Below, piece after piece: positions 17,236-26,358 of a DNA stretch of 64,000 nucleotides. The stretch comes from Paenibacillus sp. FSL R5-0490. Lineage in GTDB: Bacteria; Bacillota; Bacilli; Bacillales; Cytobacillaceae. Position 1 is the first letter of the stretch. Each line of letters opens with the position of its first letter. The notes under the pieces are model-generated. The model did no database searches, was not told the DNA's origin, and saw only the letters and a program-made list of their open reading frames with translations. Made by a program: the position numbers and the translations under genes. The stretch is taken from the NCBI RefSeq assembly GCF_001956215.1, contig NZ_MRTQ01000023.1, positions 1-64,000 of the forward strand, in the 5' to 3' direction.

Positions 17236-18450
17236 ATGAAAGCAACAGGTGTAATTGTAGAATATAATCCTTTTCATAATGGCCATGCCTTCCATTTGGA
17301 GCAGGCCAAAAATATTTCAGGTGCAGAAACCATTATTGCGGTCATGAGCGGCAACTTTCTGCAGCGGGGAGAACCTGCGTTAGTTTCAAAATGGAAACGA
17401 GCAGAAATGGCACTAAAGGCGGGTGCAGATATTGTATTTGAACTTCCCTACCAGTTTGCTGTTCAGCAGGCAGATATTTTCGCAAGCGGAGCAGTATCCA
17501 TTCTAGAAGCAGCCGGCTGCAGCAGCTTATGCTTCGGGAGTGAATCCGGCAATATGGAAAGCTTTCACCAAACGCTGTCATTTCTCGGAAAACATCATGC
17601 TGCCTACCAGGAAAAGCTCAGAGTACACCTTGGTGCAGGAGTCAGCTATCCAAAAGCAGCATCCTTGGCATTCCTTGATTTGAATCCTGAAAATGAATTG
17701 GTTGACCTTTCAAAACCGAATAACATTCTTGGCTTTCAATATTTAAATTCAGCCCGCAGGATCAATTCATCTATGCAGCTTTTTACAGTTGCAAGAAAAA
17801 GCGCAGGATATCATGACGAACAGTTTTCTTCTGAATCTATTGCAAGTGCCACAAGCATAAGAAAAGCACTTTTTGCCGGGAATGGAGAAATTGAAGCCAT
17901 TCGCCAATATGTTCCGGAAACTACATATCAGGGTTTACTTCAATATAAAAAAGAGTATGGTGCGTTTAATCAATGGGAACAATACTGGTCATTTTTAAAA
18001 TTCCGTCTGGTTCATCTGCAGCCGGAACAGTTAAGATGCATTTATGAAATGGAAGAAGGCCTGGAGCATAGGTTTTTATCAGCAGCAATTCAGGCAGAAA
18101 GCTTTCAGCAGTTCATGGAAAAGATTAAAACAAAGAGGTACACATGGACAAGACTTCAGCGGGCTTGTGTACATATCCTTACAAATACGGAAAAAACAGA
18201 GATGCCCAATAAAGCATCAAAAGCCGAATATCTTCGTCTTTTGGGGATGTCCAGGAATGGCAGGAGGTATTTAAACATGCATAAGTCTGACTTAAAGCTT
18301 CCGCTGATATCAAGAATTTCCTCAAATGCTGCACAACAGATGCATTTGGATATTAAAGCCTCCCGGGTATATGCAATGGGCATGGAGGCTGCTGAGGACC
18401 GGAGTCTTATGCAGCAGGAATTTAACCAGCCTCCTATTATGGTTGACTAA
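17236..18450 (+). CDS. tmcAL: tRNA(Met) cytidine acetate ligase
   Basis: Acetylates C34 of elongator tRNA(Met) using acetate and ATP (ylbM). The 404 aa product starts MKATGVIVEYNPFHNGHAFHL, with the nucleotidyltransferase HNGH motif and a matching SxTSIR-type motif in ASATSIRKAL (about 205-214). The frame is open for 35 codons upstream, but GAGGAG seven bases before this ATG and family alignment set the start. Divergent from ylbN and convergent with ylbL. Confidence 0.93.
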   Translation: MKATGVIVEYNPFHNGHAFHLEQAKNISGAETIIAVMSGNFLQRGEPALVSKWKRAEMALKAGADIVFELPYQFAVQQADIFASGAVSILEAAGCSSLCFGSESGNMESFHQTLSFLGKHHAAYQEKLRVHLGAGVSYPKAASLAFLDLNPENELVDLSKPNNILGFQYLNSARRINSSMQLFTVARKSAGYHDEQFSSESIASATSIRKALFAGNGEIEAIRQYVPETTYQGLLQYKKEYGAFNQWEQYWSFLKFRLVHLQPEQLRCIYEMEEGLEHRFLSAAIQAESFQQFMEKIKTKRYTWTRLQRACVHILTNTEKTEMPNKASKAEYLRLLGMSRNGRRYLNMHKSDLKLPLISRISSNAAQQMHLDIKASRVYAMGMEAAEDRSLMQQEFNQPPIMVD

Positions 18451-18492
18451 ATTCTGTTCTGCCTTCCCTTTTCAAGGCTAATTGCTCCAGAT

Positions 18493-18534
18493 AAAAAAGA
18501 AAAGCCAGCGGCATCTCTCGATTGGCGCTGGCTT
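18493..18534 (-). terminator. Terminator of ylbK-ylbL
   Basis: Minus-strand stem GCCAGCGCC / (G)GCGCTGGC-type arms (18504-18510 with 18526-18532), followed by TTTTCTTTTTT. Convergent with tmcAL. Confidence 0.8.
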
Positions 18535-18546
18535 CTGCAAGTTTTT

Positions 18547-19557
18547 TTAATCCAGGTTCCTTAAATATTCCACTGCATCATCAAACGTATCCACCGGAAC
18601 GATTTTCATATCGGTCTTAATATCCCTGGCTGTTGCAGCAGCTGCTCTGTAATTGGAGTCTTCTGCTCCATTTTCGTTAGGCGCAAGGAAAATTTCTGCT
18701 CCTGCTTTGTCTGCTGCTACGATTTTTTGCTCGATCCCGCCAATTCTCCCGACTGTCCCTTCGGAATTGATTGTTCCGGTACCGGCTATTTTATAGCCTC
18801 CCGTCAAATCTTCTTTTATTAGCTGATTGTAAATTTCAAGAGAAAACATCAGTCCGGCAGAAGGGCCGCCAATTTCTTCACTGTCAATATTCACAGACGG
18901 TTCGACCTCTATTTCTTTGTCGTCAACAAGAGTGATCCCTACGCCAGGCTTTCCTGTTTCCTCAAGTGTTTTTAAAGGAATCGAGGTTTCCATCGTTTTA
19001 TCCTGTCGTTCAAAAGTTAGTGTTATTTCACTGTCCTCCTGTTTATTGGAGACAGCACTGATAAATTCGTCAGAGGATTCGAACTCCCTGCCGTCCACTT
19101 TAAAGATGCGGTCACCTGCCTGAAGTTTGCCGTCAGCGGGCATATCAGGCAGCACATTAAGGACATATACGCCATTATAAAGATAATGAATGGGCAGGCC
19201 GGCTTTTTTATAAGCCGTTTCAATAGCAGCCAGTTTGGAAGTTGCCATCATATGAAGCTGCCGTACATTATACTCTTCATCTGTTTCATTCTCAGCCCGT
19301 ATTTCTTCCACAGGATACAATTCCTGATACTTGCTGAATTTGGCGGCCATATATGCATATATATTCGCCCGGCCCATTCTTACGGTAGTCAGCATGAAGC
19401 TGCCTTGTTCTTCATAGCCGTTCTCCACCTCAATAATCGGTTCGAGTTCTTTTGCCATACCCGGCTTTGATACATAATAAGGCAGATAATAAAACGAACT
19501 GGCCACAAGGATAACTGCCAAAATCAAGAAGGAACGGGTATAAAATTTGCTTTTCAT
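18547..19557 (-). CDS. ylbL: PDZ and Lon-protease domain protein YlbL (SepM family)
   Basis: Membrane-anchored serine protease, 336 aa. It has an N-terminal membrane segment (about 8-28), a PDZ domain (about 125-200) and a C-terminal Lon-type proteolytic domain with catalytic Ser in GGPSAG and Lys in GGIEQK. It is related to streptococcal SepM, which processes signal peptides, and to DNA-damage checkpoint-recovery proteases of B. subtilis. The ATG overlaps the ylbK stop by 4 bp, showing coupling. Confidence 0.93.
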   Translation of the reverse strand: MKSKFYTRSFLILAVILVASSFYYLPYYVSKPGMAKELEPIIEVENGYEEQGSFMLTTVRMGRANIYAYMAAKFSKYQELYPVEEIRAENETDEEYNVRQLHMMATSKLAAIETAYKKAGLPIHYLYNGVYVLNVLPDMPADGKLQAGDRIFKVDGREFESSDEFISAVSNKQEDSEITLTFERQDKTMETSIPLKTLEETGKPGVGITLVDDKEIEVEPSVNIDSEEIGGPSAGLMFSLEIYNQLIKEDLTGGYKIAGTGTINSEGTVGRIGGIEQKIVAADKAGAEIFLAPNENGAEDSNYRAAAATARDIKTDMKIVPVDTFDDAVEYLRNLD

Positions 19558-20345
19558 GAATCAGGATGCTCCTTCCATTTAGTTATGTAATGATTAATAG
19601 TGTCAATATGCTTTTTTGCTTCTTCTTCGCCAATTTTGATAATTTCTTCAATATTTGTAAATGCGCGTGAGCTATACATTTCCACCCTTGGTTTGATCAT
19701 AAAATCAGAAGCAATTTCCCGGTGACTGACAAGCTCCATCTGCATGATATCCAGACTCTGCATGATTACGTCATAGATTGAGGTGATTTCCGCATTTGTC
19801 TTAACATGTGAAACATCGATTGCGATGACGATATCAGCTCCCATTTCCTTAACGACTGACACAGGAACCCGGTCCACTACTCCCCCGTCCACTAGAAGGC
19901 GGCCATTTAATTTTTCAGGCACAAATATACCCGGGATGGATATGCTTGCCCTAACAGCATCAGAAATGGGGCCGCTTTTAAAAACAATTTTCTCACCAGT
20001 CATTAAATCTGTGGCCACTACATTAACAGGAATATCGAGGTCCTCGAGGTTCTTTCCATGAGTAAATATACGGATCAATTCCTTTACTCGTTTCCCTGCC
20101 ACAAAACCCATTTTAGGAACTGTAAAATCTAAATAATACTTCCTTTTAAATGCTTTGGAAAGCTTATATAACCGATCAACATCCAGACCCGCCCCATAAA
20201 AGCAGCCTACCATGGCACCCATGCTGCTGCCGGCAATATAATCAATCGGTATGCCGGCTTCCTTCATGACCTTGATCGCACCCAGGTGGGCGAATCCCCG
20301 AGCTCCTCCCGAACCAAGTGCCAAACCTATTTTCGGACGCTGCAA
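19554..20345 (-). CDS. ylbK: Patatin-like phospholipase family protein YlbK
   Basis: 263 aa patatin-like serine hydrolase (RssA type). It shows the glycine-rich loop GLALGSGGARGFAHLG (7-22), the nucleophile GSSMG (about 40-44) and the Asp of the dyad in DGGVVD (about 152-157). Cytoplasmic; natural substrate unknown. First gene of the ylbK-ylbL pair and divergent from ylbJ. Confidence 0.92.
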   Translation of the reverse strand: MQRPKIGLALGSGGARGFAHLGAIKVMKEAGIPIDYIAGSSMGAMVGCFYGAGLDVDRLYKLSKAFKRKYYLDFTVPKMGFVAGKRVKELIRIFTHGKNLEDLDIPVNVVATDLMTGEKIVFKSGPISDAVRASISIPGIFVPEKLNGRLLVDGGVVDRVPVSVVKEMGADIVIAIDVSHVKTNAEITSIYDVIMQSLDIMQMELVSHREIASDFMIKPRVEMYSSRAFTNIEEIIKIGEEEAKKHIDTINHYITKWKEHPDS

Positions 20346-20668
20346 AAGACTCCCCCCTTATAGCCACTGGCCGATTCGAACTTATGTTTATTCTATTCAT
20401 TTTATTTCTAAAAGAAGCATATTATAAAAATTTTCAGCTGAAAATTCACTTATGCCTGTACCTAATTCTATGGTCTATTTTAAAGTTCTATGAGTATATT
20501 GAGTTATATGGGGACAAGACTTGGCAGCACAGGCTTTATCACCGTATACCTTTGTTCCGGATTCAAATAAATGAAAAGGCCGGAGAAAAATATAGATGCA
20601 AATGCTTCTTTATTTTACCATTGTTTAAATTCATTTCACAGTCAGTACAACTTGAGGGAGGCTTGTCC
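20346..20668. other. Intergenic region between ylbK and ylbJ
   Basis: About 320 bp between two divergent starts. The ylbJ frame stays open through it on the plus strand, but without similarity to the family or a ribosome-binding site. Apart from AT-rich promoter-like stretches and the GAGGGAGG site serving ylbJ, I see no distinct element. Confidence 0.6.
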
Positions 20669-21886
20669 GTGTTTCGTTCCAAATTAAAAACGGTTACTCT
20701 TGCACTCTCTGTAACCTTAATGGCCATCTCATTAATTTCATTTCCCCAGGAATCGGTTGATGCATCCATCAGGGGGTTAGATATGTGGTGGGAAATCGTC
20801 TTCCCTTCATTGCTGCCTTTCTTCATAGTATCAGAAATGCTGATCGGCTTTGGTGTTGTTAAATTTATTGGAGTACTTCTTGAACCTTTGATGAGGCCAC
20901 TTTTCAGAGTACCTGGGGTAGGCGGGTTTGTCTGGGCAATGGGGATGGCTTCAGGCTATCCGGCCGGGGCAAAACTGACCGCAAGGCTGCGGCAGGAGGG
21001 ACAGCTCTCAAAAACAGAAGCAGAGCGCCTGGTTTCCTTTACTAACTGTTCAAATCCTTTGTTTATATTCGGTGCCGTATCGGTTGGTTTTTTTAATAAC
21101 GCCAAACTTGGGGTGATATTGGCTCTGGCACATTATCTCGGCAATATTACCGTCGGTTTATTAATGAGGTTCTACGGAAAGAAGCCCAAGCAGCCTTCCC
21201 ATGGTGCAAGGACGTCAAAACCATCTTTAAGGGCTGCCTTATCAGCTCTTCATCGGACAAGAATAAAGGATAATCGCCCGATAGGCAAGCTTCTTGGTGA
21301 TGCAGTCATGTCATCCATCCAGACACTTCTGATGATCGGCGGATTTATCATTTTATTCTCTGTTATTAACAAGCTCCTATTTCACATTGGAATAACGGCA
21401 TTCCTTGCTAAAGGTTTAGAAGCCGTATTGTCAATATTCAGCCTGCCAACAGAATTAAGCATCCCGTTCATTTCAGGTTTGTTTGAAATAACACTTGGAA
21501 GCCAGATGACAAGCCAGGTTCAGCAGGCAACATTAATGCACCAGGTCATCATTGTCAGCTTCATACTCGCTTTCAGCGGATTCAGCGTGCAAGCTCAGGT
21601 GGCGAGCATCCTGGCACAAACCGATATTAACTTCAAGCCTTTCTTCTTCGCAAGAATTGTTCATGGCTTTGCAGCTGCATTTTATGCATTCATTCTTTGG
21701 CAGCCAATTTATGAACGCTATTACAATACAGAACAGCCATCAAATGCCATTCCGGTCGGTCTTTTTGAAAAATACTCGTTTCTCGGTAAATTAATGGATG
21801 GATTCGTCTCATCCGGACCGATTATTACTATACTTGCACTTTCAATTTATACTTTAATGCTCGCCAGGCGTTTGGAAAGGAAGTAA
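20669..21886 (+). CDS. ylbJ: Sporulation integral membrane protein YlbJ
   Basis: 405 aa polytopic membrane protein with nucleoside-transporter-like Gate domains, needed for normal spore cortex formation in B. subtilis. A GTG start at 20669 is chosen because GAGGGAGG lies 7 bases upstream and the product length equals the family's (about 408). The open frame upstream to 20318 is not conserved sequence. Conserved features include DMWWEIVFPSLLPFF near the start and the GYPAGAKL segment. Convergent with coaD. Confidence 0.93.
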   Translation: MFRSKLKTVTLALSVTLMAISLISFPQESVDASIRGLDMWWEIVFPSLLPFFIVSEMLIGFGVVKFIGVLLEPLMRPLFRVPGVGGFVWAMGMASGYPAGAKLTARLRQEGQLSKTEAERLVSFTNCSNPLFIFGAVSVGFFNNAKLGVILALAHYLGNITVGLLMRFYGKKPKQPSHGARTSKPSLRAALSALHRTRIKDNRPIGKLLGDAVMSSIQTLLMIGGFIILFSVINKLLFHIGITAFLAKGLEAVLSIFSLPTELSIPFISGLFEITLGSQMTSQVQQATLMHQVIIVSFILAFSGFSVQAQVASILAQTDINFKPFFFARIVHGFAAAFYAFILWQPIYERYYNTEQPSNAIPVGLFEKYSFLGKLMDGFVSSGPIITILALSIYTLMLARRLERK

Positions 21887-21890
21887 CAGC

Positions 21891-21922
21891 AAAACGGGTA
21901 CCTATCAGGCACCCGTTTTATT
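21891..21922. terminator. Terminator between ylbJ and coaD
   Basis: Inverted repeat AAAACGGGT(A)CC / GG(C)ACCCGTTTT between convergent genes, with TTTTATT on the plus strand. Confidence 0.8.
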
Positions 21923-21965
21923 AAACCCCATACAATCAGCAGGCAAGGATATCCCCGCTGATTAA

Positions 21966-22469
<504 letters not shown>

Positions 22470-22504
22470 TTATGTATATTTTCCATTAGCTTTCCAAGTA
22501 TGTA

Positions 22505-23059
22505 TTATTCAGCCCGGCTGTAGATAGAGATAGAAATTATCCCGTAATTTTCATGCTTCTTTTGAACCAGTCTTCCAACAGTTTCAGGGAGCTCCACATC
22601 TGATCCATGTTCGCATAGAATTGTTCCCTGATCCGAAAGCAGGTTATTCTCATCAATAACTTTAAGAAGCTTAAGCAGCTGCTGTTTGCGGTATGGCGGA
22701 TCGAGAAATATATAATCGAAAACAAGATCTCTCTTTAAAATTGCCTTGAGTGCACGATCTGCATCATTTCGATATATTTCCGCCTTTTCATCAAAATCGC
22801 AATTGCGTATATTTTCATGGATGGTCTGAATGGCCTTTCCGTCCCTATCCACAAAAATGACCTTGTCCGCTCCTCTGCTCAAAGCTTCAATACCAAGGCC
22901 GCCGCTGCCGGCAAAAAGATCAAGCCCCTGGCCACCGTCAAAATAGGGCCCAATTATATTAAAAATAGCTTCTTTTACTTTATCAGTAGTCGGACGGGTT
23001 GAGCTGCCCGGAACAGCTTTTAATATCTTCCCTTTTCTAGTTCCCGATACCACTCGCAT
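22505..23059 (-). CDS. rsmD: 16S rRNA (guanine966-N2)-methyltransferase
   Basis: SAM-dependent methyltransferase acting on G966 of 16S rRNA (ylbH). The 184 aa product has the SAM site LDLFAGSGGLGIEALSRGA (about 45-63) and the catalytic DPPY motif (FLDPPYRK, about 126-133). ATG 23059, with GTGGTGA upstream, is preferred to the longer frame starting at 23080. A conserved RNA structure sits upstream (23213-23391). Confidence 0.94.
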   Translation of the reverse strand: MRVVSGTRKGKILKAVPGSSTRPTTDKVKEAIFNIIGPYFDGGQGLDLFAGSGGLGIEALSRGADKVIFVDRDGKAIQTIHENIRNCDFDEKAEIYRNDADRALKAILKRDLVFDYIFLDPPYRKQQLLKLLKVIDENNLLSDQGTILCEHGSDVELPETVGRLVQKKHENYGIISISIYSRAE

Positions 23060-23139
23060 ACGATCACCACTAACCTGCAATTTTTCAATTTTCCTGTCGA
23101 AATGGAAAACTGTTTTTTTCTATCCTATCCTACCATATC

Positions 23140-23170
23140 TTACAATTCGTGGCCAACCGGCAAATTGTAA
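23140..23170. repeat. Inverted repeat upstream of rsmD
   Basis: TTACAATT (23140-23147) and AATTGTAA (23163-23170) flank a 15-bp spacer containing GGCC and CCGG. It lies between rsmD and the structured RNA element. It has no T tract, so it is not a terminator; it could be an operator or an RNA hairpin. Confidence 0.5.
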
Positions 23171-23212
23171 GCGAGATCATCAGCTGGAAAAAAATATAGC
23201 AGGAAGTGTATA

Positions 23213-23391
23213 TCCTTGAGGAATGTGGAAATAATGTAATTAACAGCATCTATTCAAGGATGTTGTTGCCAACCGCGGAGAAGACTTACGTTTCCCCATA
23301 AGTTCTTCCTCCGGTTTCTCCTCTCCCTTTGCCTTCTATCCTGAAAAGGATATAGAAGGACCCTGCAGTTAACTGCAGGGCTTTTTATTTT
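23213..23391 (+). ncRNA. Structured RNA at the ylbH-leader position, terminator on the plus strand
   Basis: Consecutive hairpins are visible. They are CCTTGA/TCAAGG (23214-23259), AACCG...CTTA / TAAG...CGGTT (23271-23316, loop with TTTCCCC), CCTTCTATCC/GGATATAGAAGG (23332-23359) and a perfect GC-rich palindrome (23361-23380). The palindrome is followed by CTTTTTATTTTG. That T tract makes a terminator only on the plus strand, where no protein gene ends. Rfam describes a 'ylbH leader' in this interval in Bacillus; whether this is that family needs a covariance search. I found no convincing promoter. Confidence 0.55.
23240..23299 (-). CDS. Possible 19-codon leader ORF within the rsmD upstream RNA element
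   Basis: On the minus strand ATG at 23299 is preceded by GGAGG with 8-nt spacing and opens a 19-codon frame (MGKRKSSPRLATTSLNRCC) ending in TAA. It overlaps the large hairpin of the structured element. If the element is transcribed toward rsmD, this could be a leader peptide; if transcribed on the plus strand, it is coincidental. Coding status is weak. Confidence 0.25.
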   Translation of the reverse strand: MGKRKSSPRLATTSLNRCC

Positions 23392-23409
23392 GTATTCTTT
23401 TAAATTCTG

Positions 23410-24813
23410 TCAGGGGGTCAGGTGAATCCCGCCTTCTCTTTCTTCAGCAGTCACTCCAAAAAGTGCTTTAAACCATTGGATTTCCATCCATATTGTTCCG
23501 TTTTGCCTAGTTAATGGATTCATAAGCAATCCATAATCTTCTTCATTATAGATAAAAACATTTTTATTCAAATAAAACCGATAACTGTTCTTCCCTTTTG
23601 ACACAAGCATCGTTTCCTCACCGGAAAGGACCTTAACTTCATATCCTAATGACTGCATCGAGGCTGTAAATGGCAGAAAAATGAGACCATCCCTATATAC
23701 TAAATTTATGCTCGCCTTCTCAGCACCAGACACCCATAGCTTTTTTTCTTCCTGAAAATACAGAGGGACAAGCAGTGCTTTGCTTTTGATATTCATGGTG
23801 AAAAATTGTGTGTGCAGACCCTTAGCATTGCCTAAAAGTTTGTCCAGCTTTTCTGTATTCAGAGTATCCTCCTGTAATACATTTAGAAGAAAATCCTTTA
23901 GTTCACCTTCTGTCAACTCCCCCTGCAATTCCTTCAGGACTAGTCTTCCTTCCGATGAGCCAGGTTTTAAATCTAATAATCCTGCTGTGAAAGCATCAAT
24001 AATCCAGTCAGGAAAGCCATCTGCAAATTTTCTTTGAAACTGCAAAGCTATAAGCTTTTTTTCCAGCTGGTCGACTTTAATGTGTGGAGATGCAATCAGG
24101 ATATTTTCATCCATATATTCAGGGTAGCGATTGGTAAGGATAATCGACATAAATGGAAAATTCCCGATGTCATCCAGTTTCTTAAAATCCAAGCTGGCTG
24201 CCCGAATATCAGTTGTGTATGCATCTGTATTGTTTATAGCTGTCTTCAAAAGCGGTTCCTCTTGCCAGTAAAGTGATGGAACATTTCCATAACCTTCGAA
24301 ATAATAGTAATCGATATGATCTAGTTTCTTTTGGGCTTTAAGCCTAATCCCTGCTGCCCAGGAACCCTCTCTTTTGAAAGAATCCGAAATTGATATGGAC
24401 AAGCCTTCAGCCTTTATTCCGGGGATTTTAACAAACCAATCCGTTAACAGGAATGCTTTTTTCTTTTCATTTATCGGTACAGTATACTCAAATATCATCT
24501 GATCATCAGCAGAAAAAAATGTATAAGGACTTTCGTCTGCTGAATCACAGGCTTTTCCCGTTCCAGTCTTGCAATTCCATTTAAATAAAGTGTCGGGGAT
24601 ATCAAGCCTATATTCTTTTCGGTCCAGAAGTCCGTTTAACTTTTGAGTGATTTTTAGTTCTTTCTGATGCGTTTCGACTATGATTTCCTGTGTAATCGCC
24701 TCGGAACTGTTTATGGCAACCGCACGATCAGAATAAGTCTGCCACTGCCACAGTACCATACCTGAAATAATTCCAGACAAAAGTAAAAAAATAAATAAAG
24801 ATGCCTTCCACAT
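23410..24813 (-). CDS. Membrane-anchored protein with C-terminal copper-amine-oxidase-like domain
   Basis: 467 aa protein of unknown function. An N-terminal membrane segment (about 4-22) suggests export and anchoring outside the membrane. The middle (about 30-360) shows no motif I recognise. The C-terminal 100 residues (LVYRDGLIFLPFTASMQSLGYEVK ... NGTIWMEIQWFKALFG) resemble the copper amine oxidase N-terminal-like (stalk) domain found on many Bacillus surface proteins. It interrupts the ylbG-ylbH neighbourhood known from B. subtilis, so it is probably lineage-specific. Confidence 0.75.
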   Translation of the reverse strand: MWKASLFIFLLLSGIISGMVLWQWQTYSDRAVAINSSEAITQEIIVETHQKELKITQKLNGLLDRKEYRLDIPDTLFKWNCKTGTGKACDSADESPYTFFSADDQMIFEYTVPINEKKKAFLLTDWFVKIPGIKAEGLSISISDSFKREGSWAAGIRLKAQKKLDHIDYYYFEGYGNVPSLYWQEEPLLKTAINNTDAYTTDIRAASLDFKKLDDIGNFPFMSIILTNRYPEYMDENILIASPHIKVDQLEKKLIALQFQRKFADGFPDWIIDAFTAGLLDLKPGSSEGRLVLKELQGELTEGELKDFLLNVLQEDTLNTEKLDKLLGNAKGLHTQFFTMNIKSKALLVPLYFQEEKKLWVSGAEKASINLVYRDGLIFLPFTASMQSLGYEVKVLSGEETMLVSKGKNSYRFYLNKNVFIYNEEDYGLLMNPLTRQNGTIWMEIQWFKALFGVTAEEREGGIHLTP

Positions 24814-24998
24814 TGCTATGCCCTCTTAGTCATTTTTCTTTTAACCTAACAATACCAAAGGGAAGGTCATCAGTCACATTAATTTTTATAAATTTTATGA
24901 TTTTTTTCCATTCTATTTTTATGCTTAAAATGATAAAGTATGGATGGACAAAAATCATTTAATAAGTGAATGCGTTGAGTTTTAAGGAGGTTCTAATT

Positions 24999-25388
24999 TT
25001 GATACAGCGTTTTATAGAAATAGGCGAGGGATACTCAGATATTTATGAATTAATTGAAATTGCACGGGCGAACAAGCATCGATTGTCCCACATGGCAGCT
25101 TTCCATACGAGCATCAATAATAGAGAAATGACATCCCTTGCAGTCATATTGAAGCCGACAGACCCGGGAGAATTTCAGCCGTTATATATTTGCCGTGAAG
25201 GGATCCCAAATCCCAAGTCAGTGCCAAATAAAAGGTATGATTTATTCGAGGATGCAGCGAAAGAAATGAATAAAGAAATTATTCAGCTGACAGTAAAGCC
25301 TTCTGCTATTTTTAATGAAAAGGAATTATATTATCAATATTTAATAGGAATTCTAAGGCTTAATCATTTTATTGCACCTTTGCATTAA
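24999..25388 (+). CDS. Conserved hypothetical protein, DUF7147-like
   Basis: 129 aa soluble protein starting at TTG with AAGGAGG 8 bases upstream (MIQRFIEIGEGYSDIYEL). I recall very similar Bacillaceae proteins that are labelled, without support, methylthioribose kinase. No kinase motif is visible and the length is far too short for one. Function unknown. It faces ylbG with a shared terminator. Confidence 0.75.
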   Translation: MIQRFIEIGEGYSDIYELIEIARANKHRLSHMAAFHTSINNREMTSLAVILKPTDPGEFQPLYICREGIPNPKSVPNKRYDLFEDAAKEMNKEIIQLTVKPSAIFNEKELYYQYLIGILRLNHFIAPLH

Positions 25389-25393
25389 ATGAG

Positions 25394-25425
25394 AAAAAGG
25401 CATGAGCTTTTGCTCACGCCTTTTT
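25394..25425. terminator. Bidirectional terminator between the DUF7147-like gene and ylbG
   Basis: AAAAAGGC(A)TGAGC / GCTCA(C)GCCTTTTT around a TTTT loop, between convergent genes. Confidence 0.85.
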
Positions 25426-25699
25426 ATATTCCCATCTTATAATCATATTCTTTAGCCTTGTCCGGTTTGGAATTTTCAAATTCCGTTTTGAGGAACGGCT
25501 TATAGGATGGTTCCACTTTTTTAACAAAAGAATATGAATTTATCTTCTCCATAATTGTTTCCGTATCTGCAAGATCACAGTATAGCACTACATATTTGAG
25601 CCGTTTTGAAACATAATGTACATTTCCAAATCTTCTTAACATTTTTGCCTGCTTTAAAGAATAAAGCCATACGATTATTCCTTGCCTTTGACCAAGCAT
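25424..25699 (-). CDS. ylbG: YlbG family protein (DUF2129)
   Basis: 91 aa cytosolic protein ([33 protein letters not shown]), full length for the UPF0298/DUF2129 family. It has no catalytic motif and unknown function. It lies just downstream of ylbF as in B. subtilis, though with a terminator between them, so it probably has its own promoter. Confidence 0.92.
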   Translation of the reverse strand: MLGQRQGIIVWLYSLKQAKMLRRFGNVHYVSKRLKYVVLYCDLADTETIMEKINSYSFVKKVEPSYKPFLKTEFENSKPDKAKEYDYKMGI

Positions 25700-25793
25700 A
25701 TAGTTTTCCCCTTCAGCGATCGTTTGTTTTATTTAGTCTAGCACAGAAAAATAACAGTTTTCAATGGGAAGGTTCAAACTGCATATTTTATTT

Positions 25794-25826
25794 AAAAAGA
25801 AAAAACCAGCATTAGCTGGTTTTTTG
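25794..25826 (-). terminator. Terminator of ylbF
   Basis: AAAAACCAGC / GCTGGTTTTTT with loop ATTA. The minus-strand arm is followed by T-rich sequence and lies 36 bp after the ylbF stop. Confidence 0.8.
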
Positions 25827-25861
25827 AACGCTGCCTCAGTGGACAGAGCACTTACTCTTGT

Positions 25862-26299
25862 CTAAGAACAGCCACAGCTGCCTCCAGAACCGCAGCCTCC
25901 TCCGCAGCTTGATTCAAAGAAAGGATTGCCGGTGGGAACTTTAATGTGTTCGGATACAGAACGTCCTATCAGCATGCTTACCTCATCCAGGAGAGTTTGC
26001 AGAGCGGTCTCTGCTCTTCTGAATTCCGCCACATGTATATCCATGTCCATGTCGCGCTTTAGCTCCCTAATAGACATCATCACCCTTTTATATTCTGGAT
26101 GATATTTGCCAAATCGCTGAACTTCTTCATACAGTTCTTTCATTTTGATAAAATCCTGTATCTTCCTTTGAGTTTCACGGCTGTTCTTTAATTTATATAA
26201 ACTTTTGCGGTAATGTTCCGCTTCTTCAGATTCTGTAATCATCGCTGCAAGTTCGTCAGCTTTGTCCAAAATAGCCATTCTTTCTAATGTAGCAAGCAA
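25862..26299 (-). CDS. ylbF: YlbF/RicF, subunit of the Y-complex (RNA maturation, competence, biofilm)
   Basis: 145 aa protein, part of the RicA-RicF-RicT (YmcA-YlbF-YaaT) complex. That complex binds iron-sulfur clusters and guides RNase Y processing, which affects sporulation, competence and biofilm formation. Mostly helical (com_ylbF domain, about 5-115), with a tail FFESSCGGGCGSGGSCGCS holding four cysteines as cluster ligands. The tail is nearly identical to B. subtilis YlbF. TTG start with GGAGGTGG upstream. Confidence 0.93.
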   Translation of the reverse strand: MLATLERMAILDKADELAAMITESEEAEHYRKSLYKLKNSRETQRKIQDFIKMKELYEEVQRFGKYHPEYKRVMMSIRELKRDMDMDIHVAEFRRAETALQTLLDEVSMLIGRSVSEHIKVPTGNPFFESSCGGGCGSGGSCGCS

Positions 26300-26358
26300 A
26301 ATAGCCCACCTCCGTTTCTTATTTTATCATGAAACGGTTTAAAGCTAAAGCAAGCAGA

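Noticed and set aside
20318-20668. N-terminal extension of ylbJ
   Set aside because: Open but without similarity; overlaps ylbK, and the family length plus GAGGGAGG site set the start at GTG 20669.
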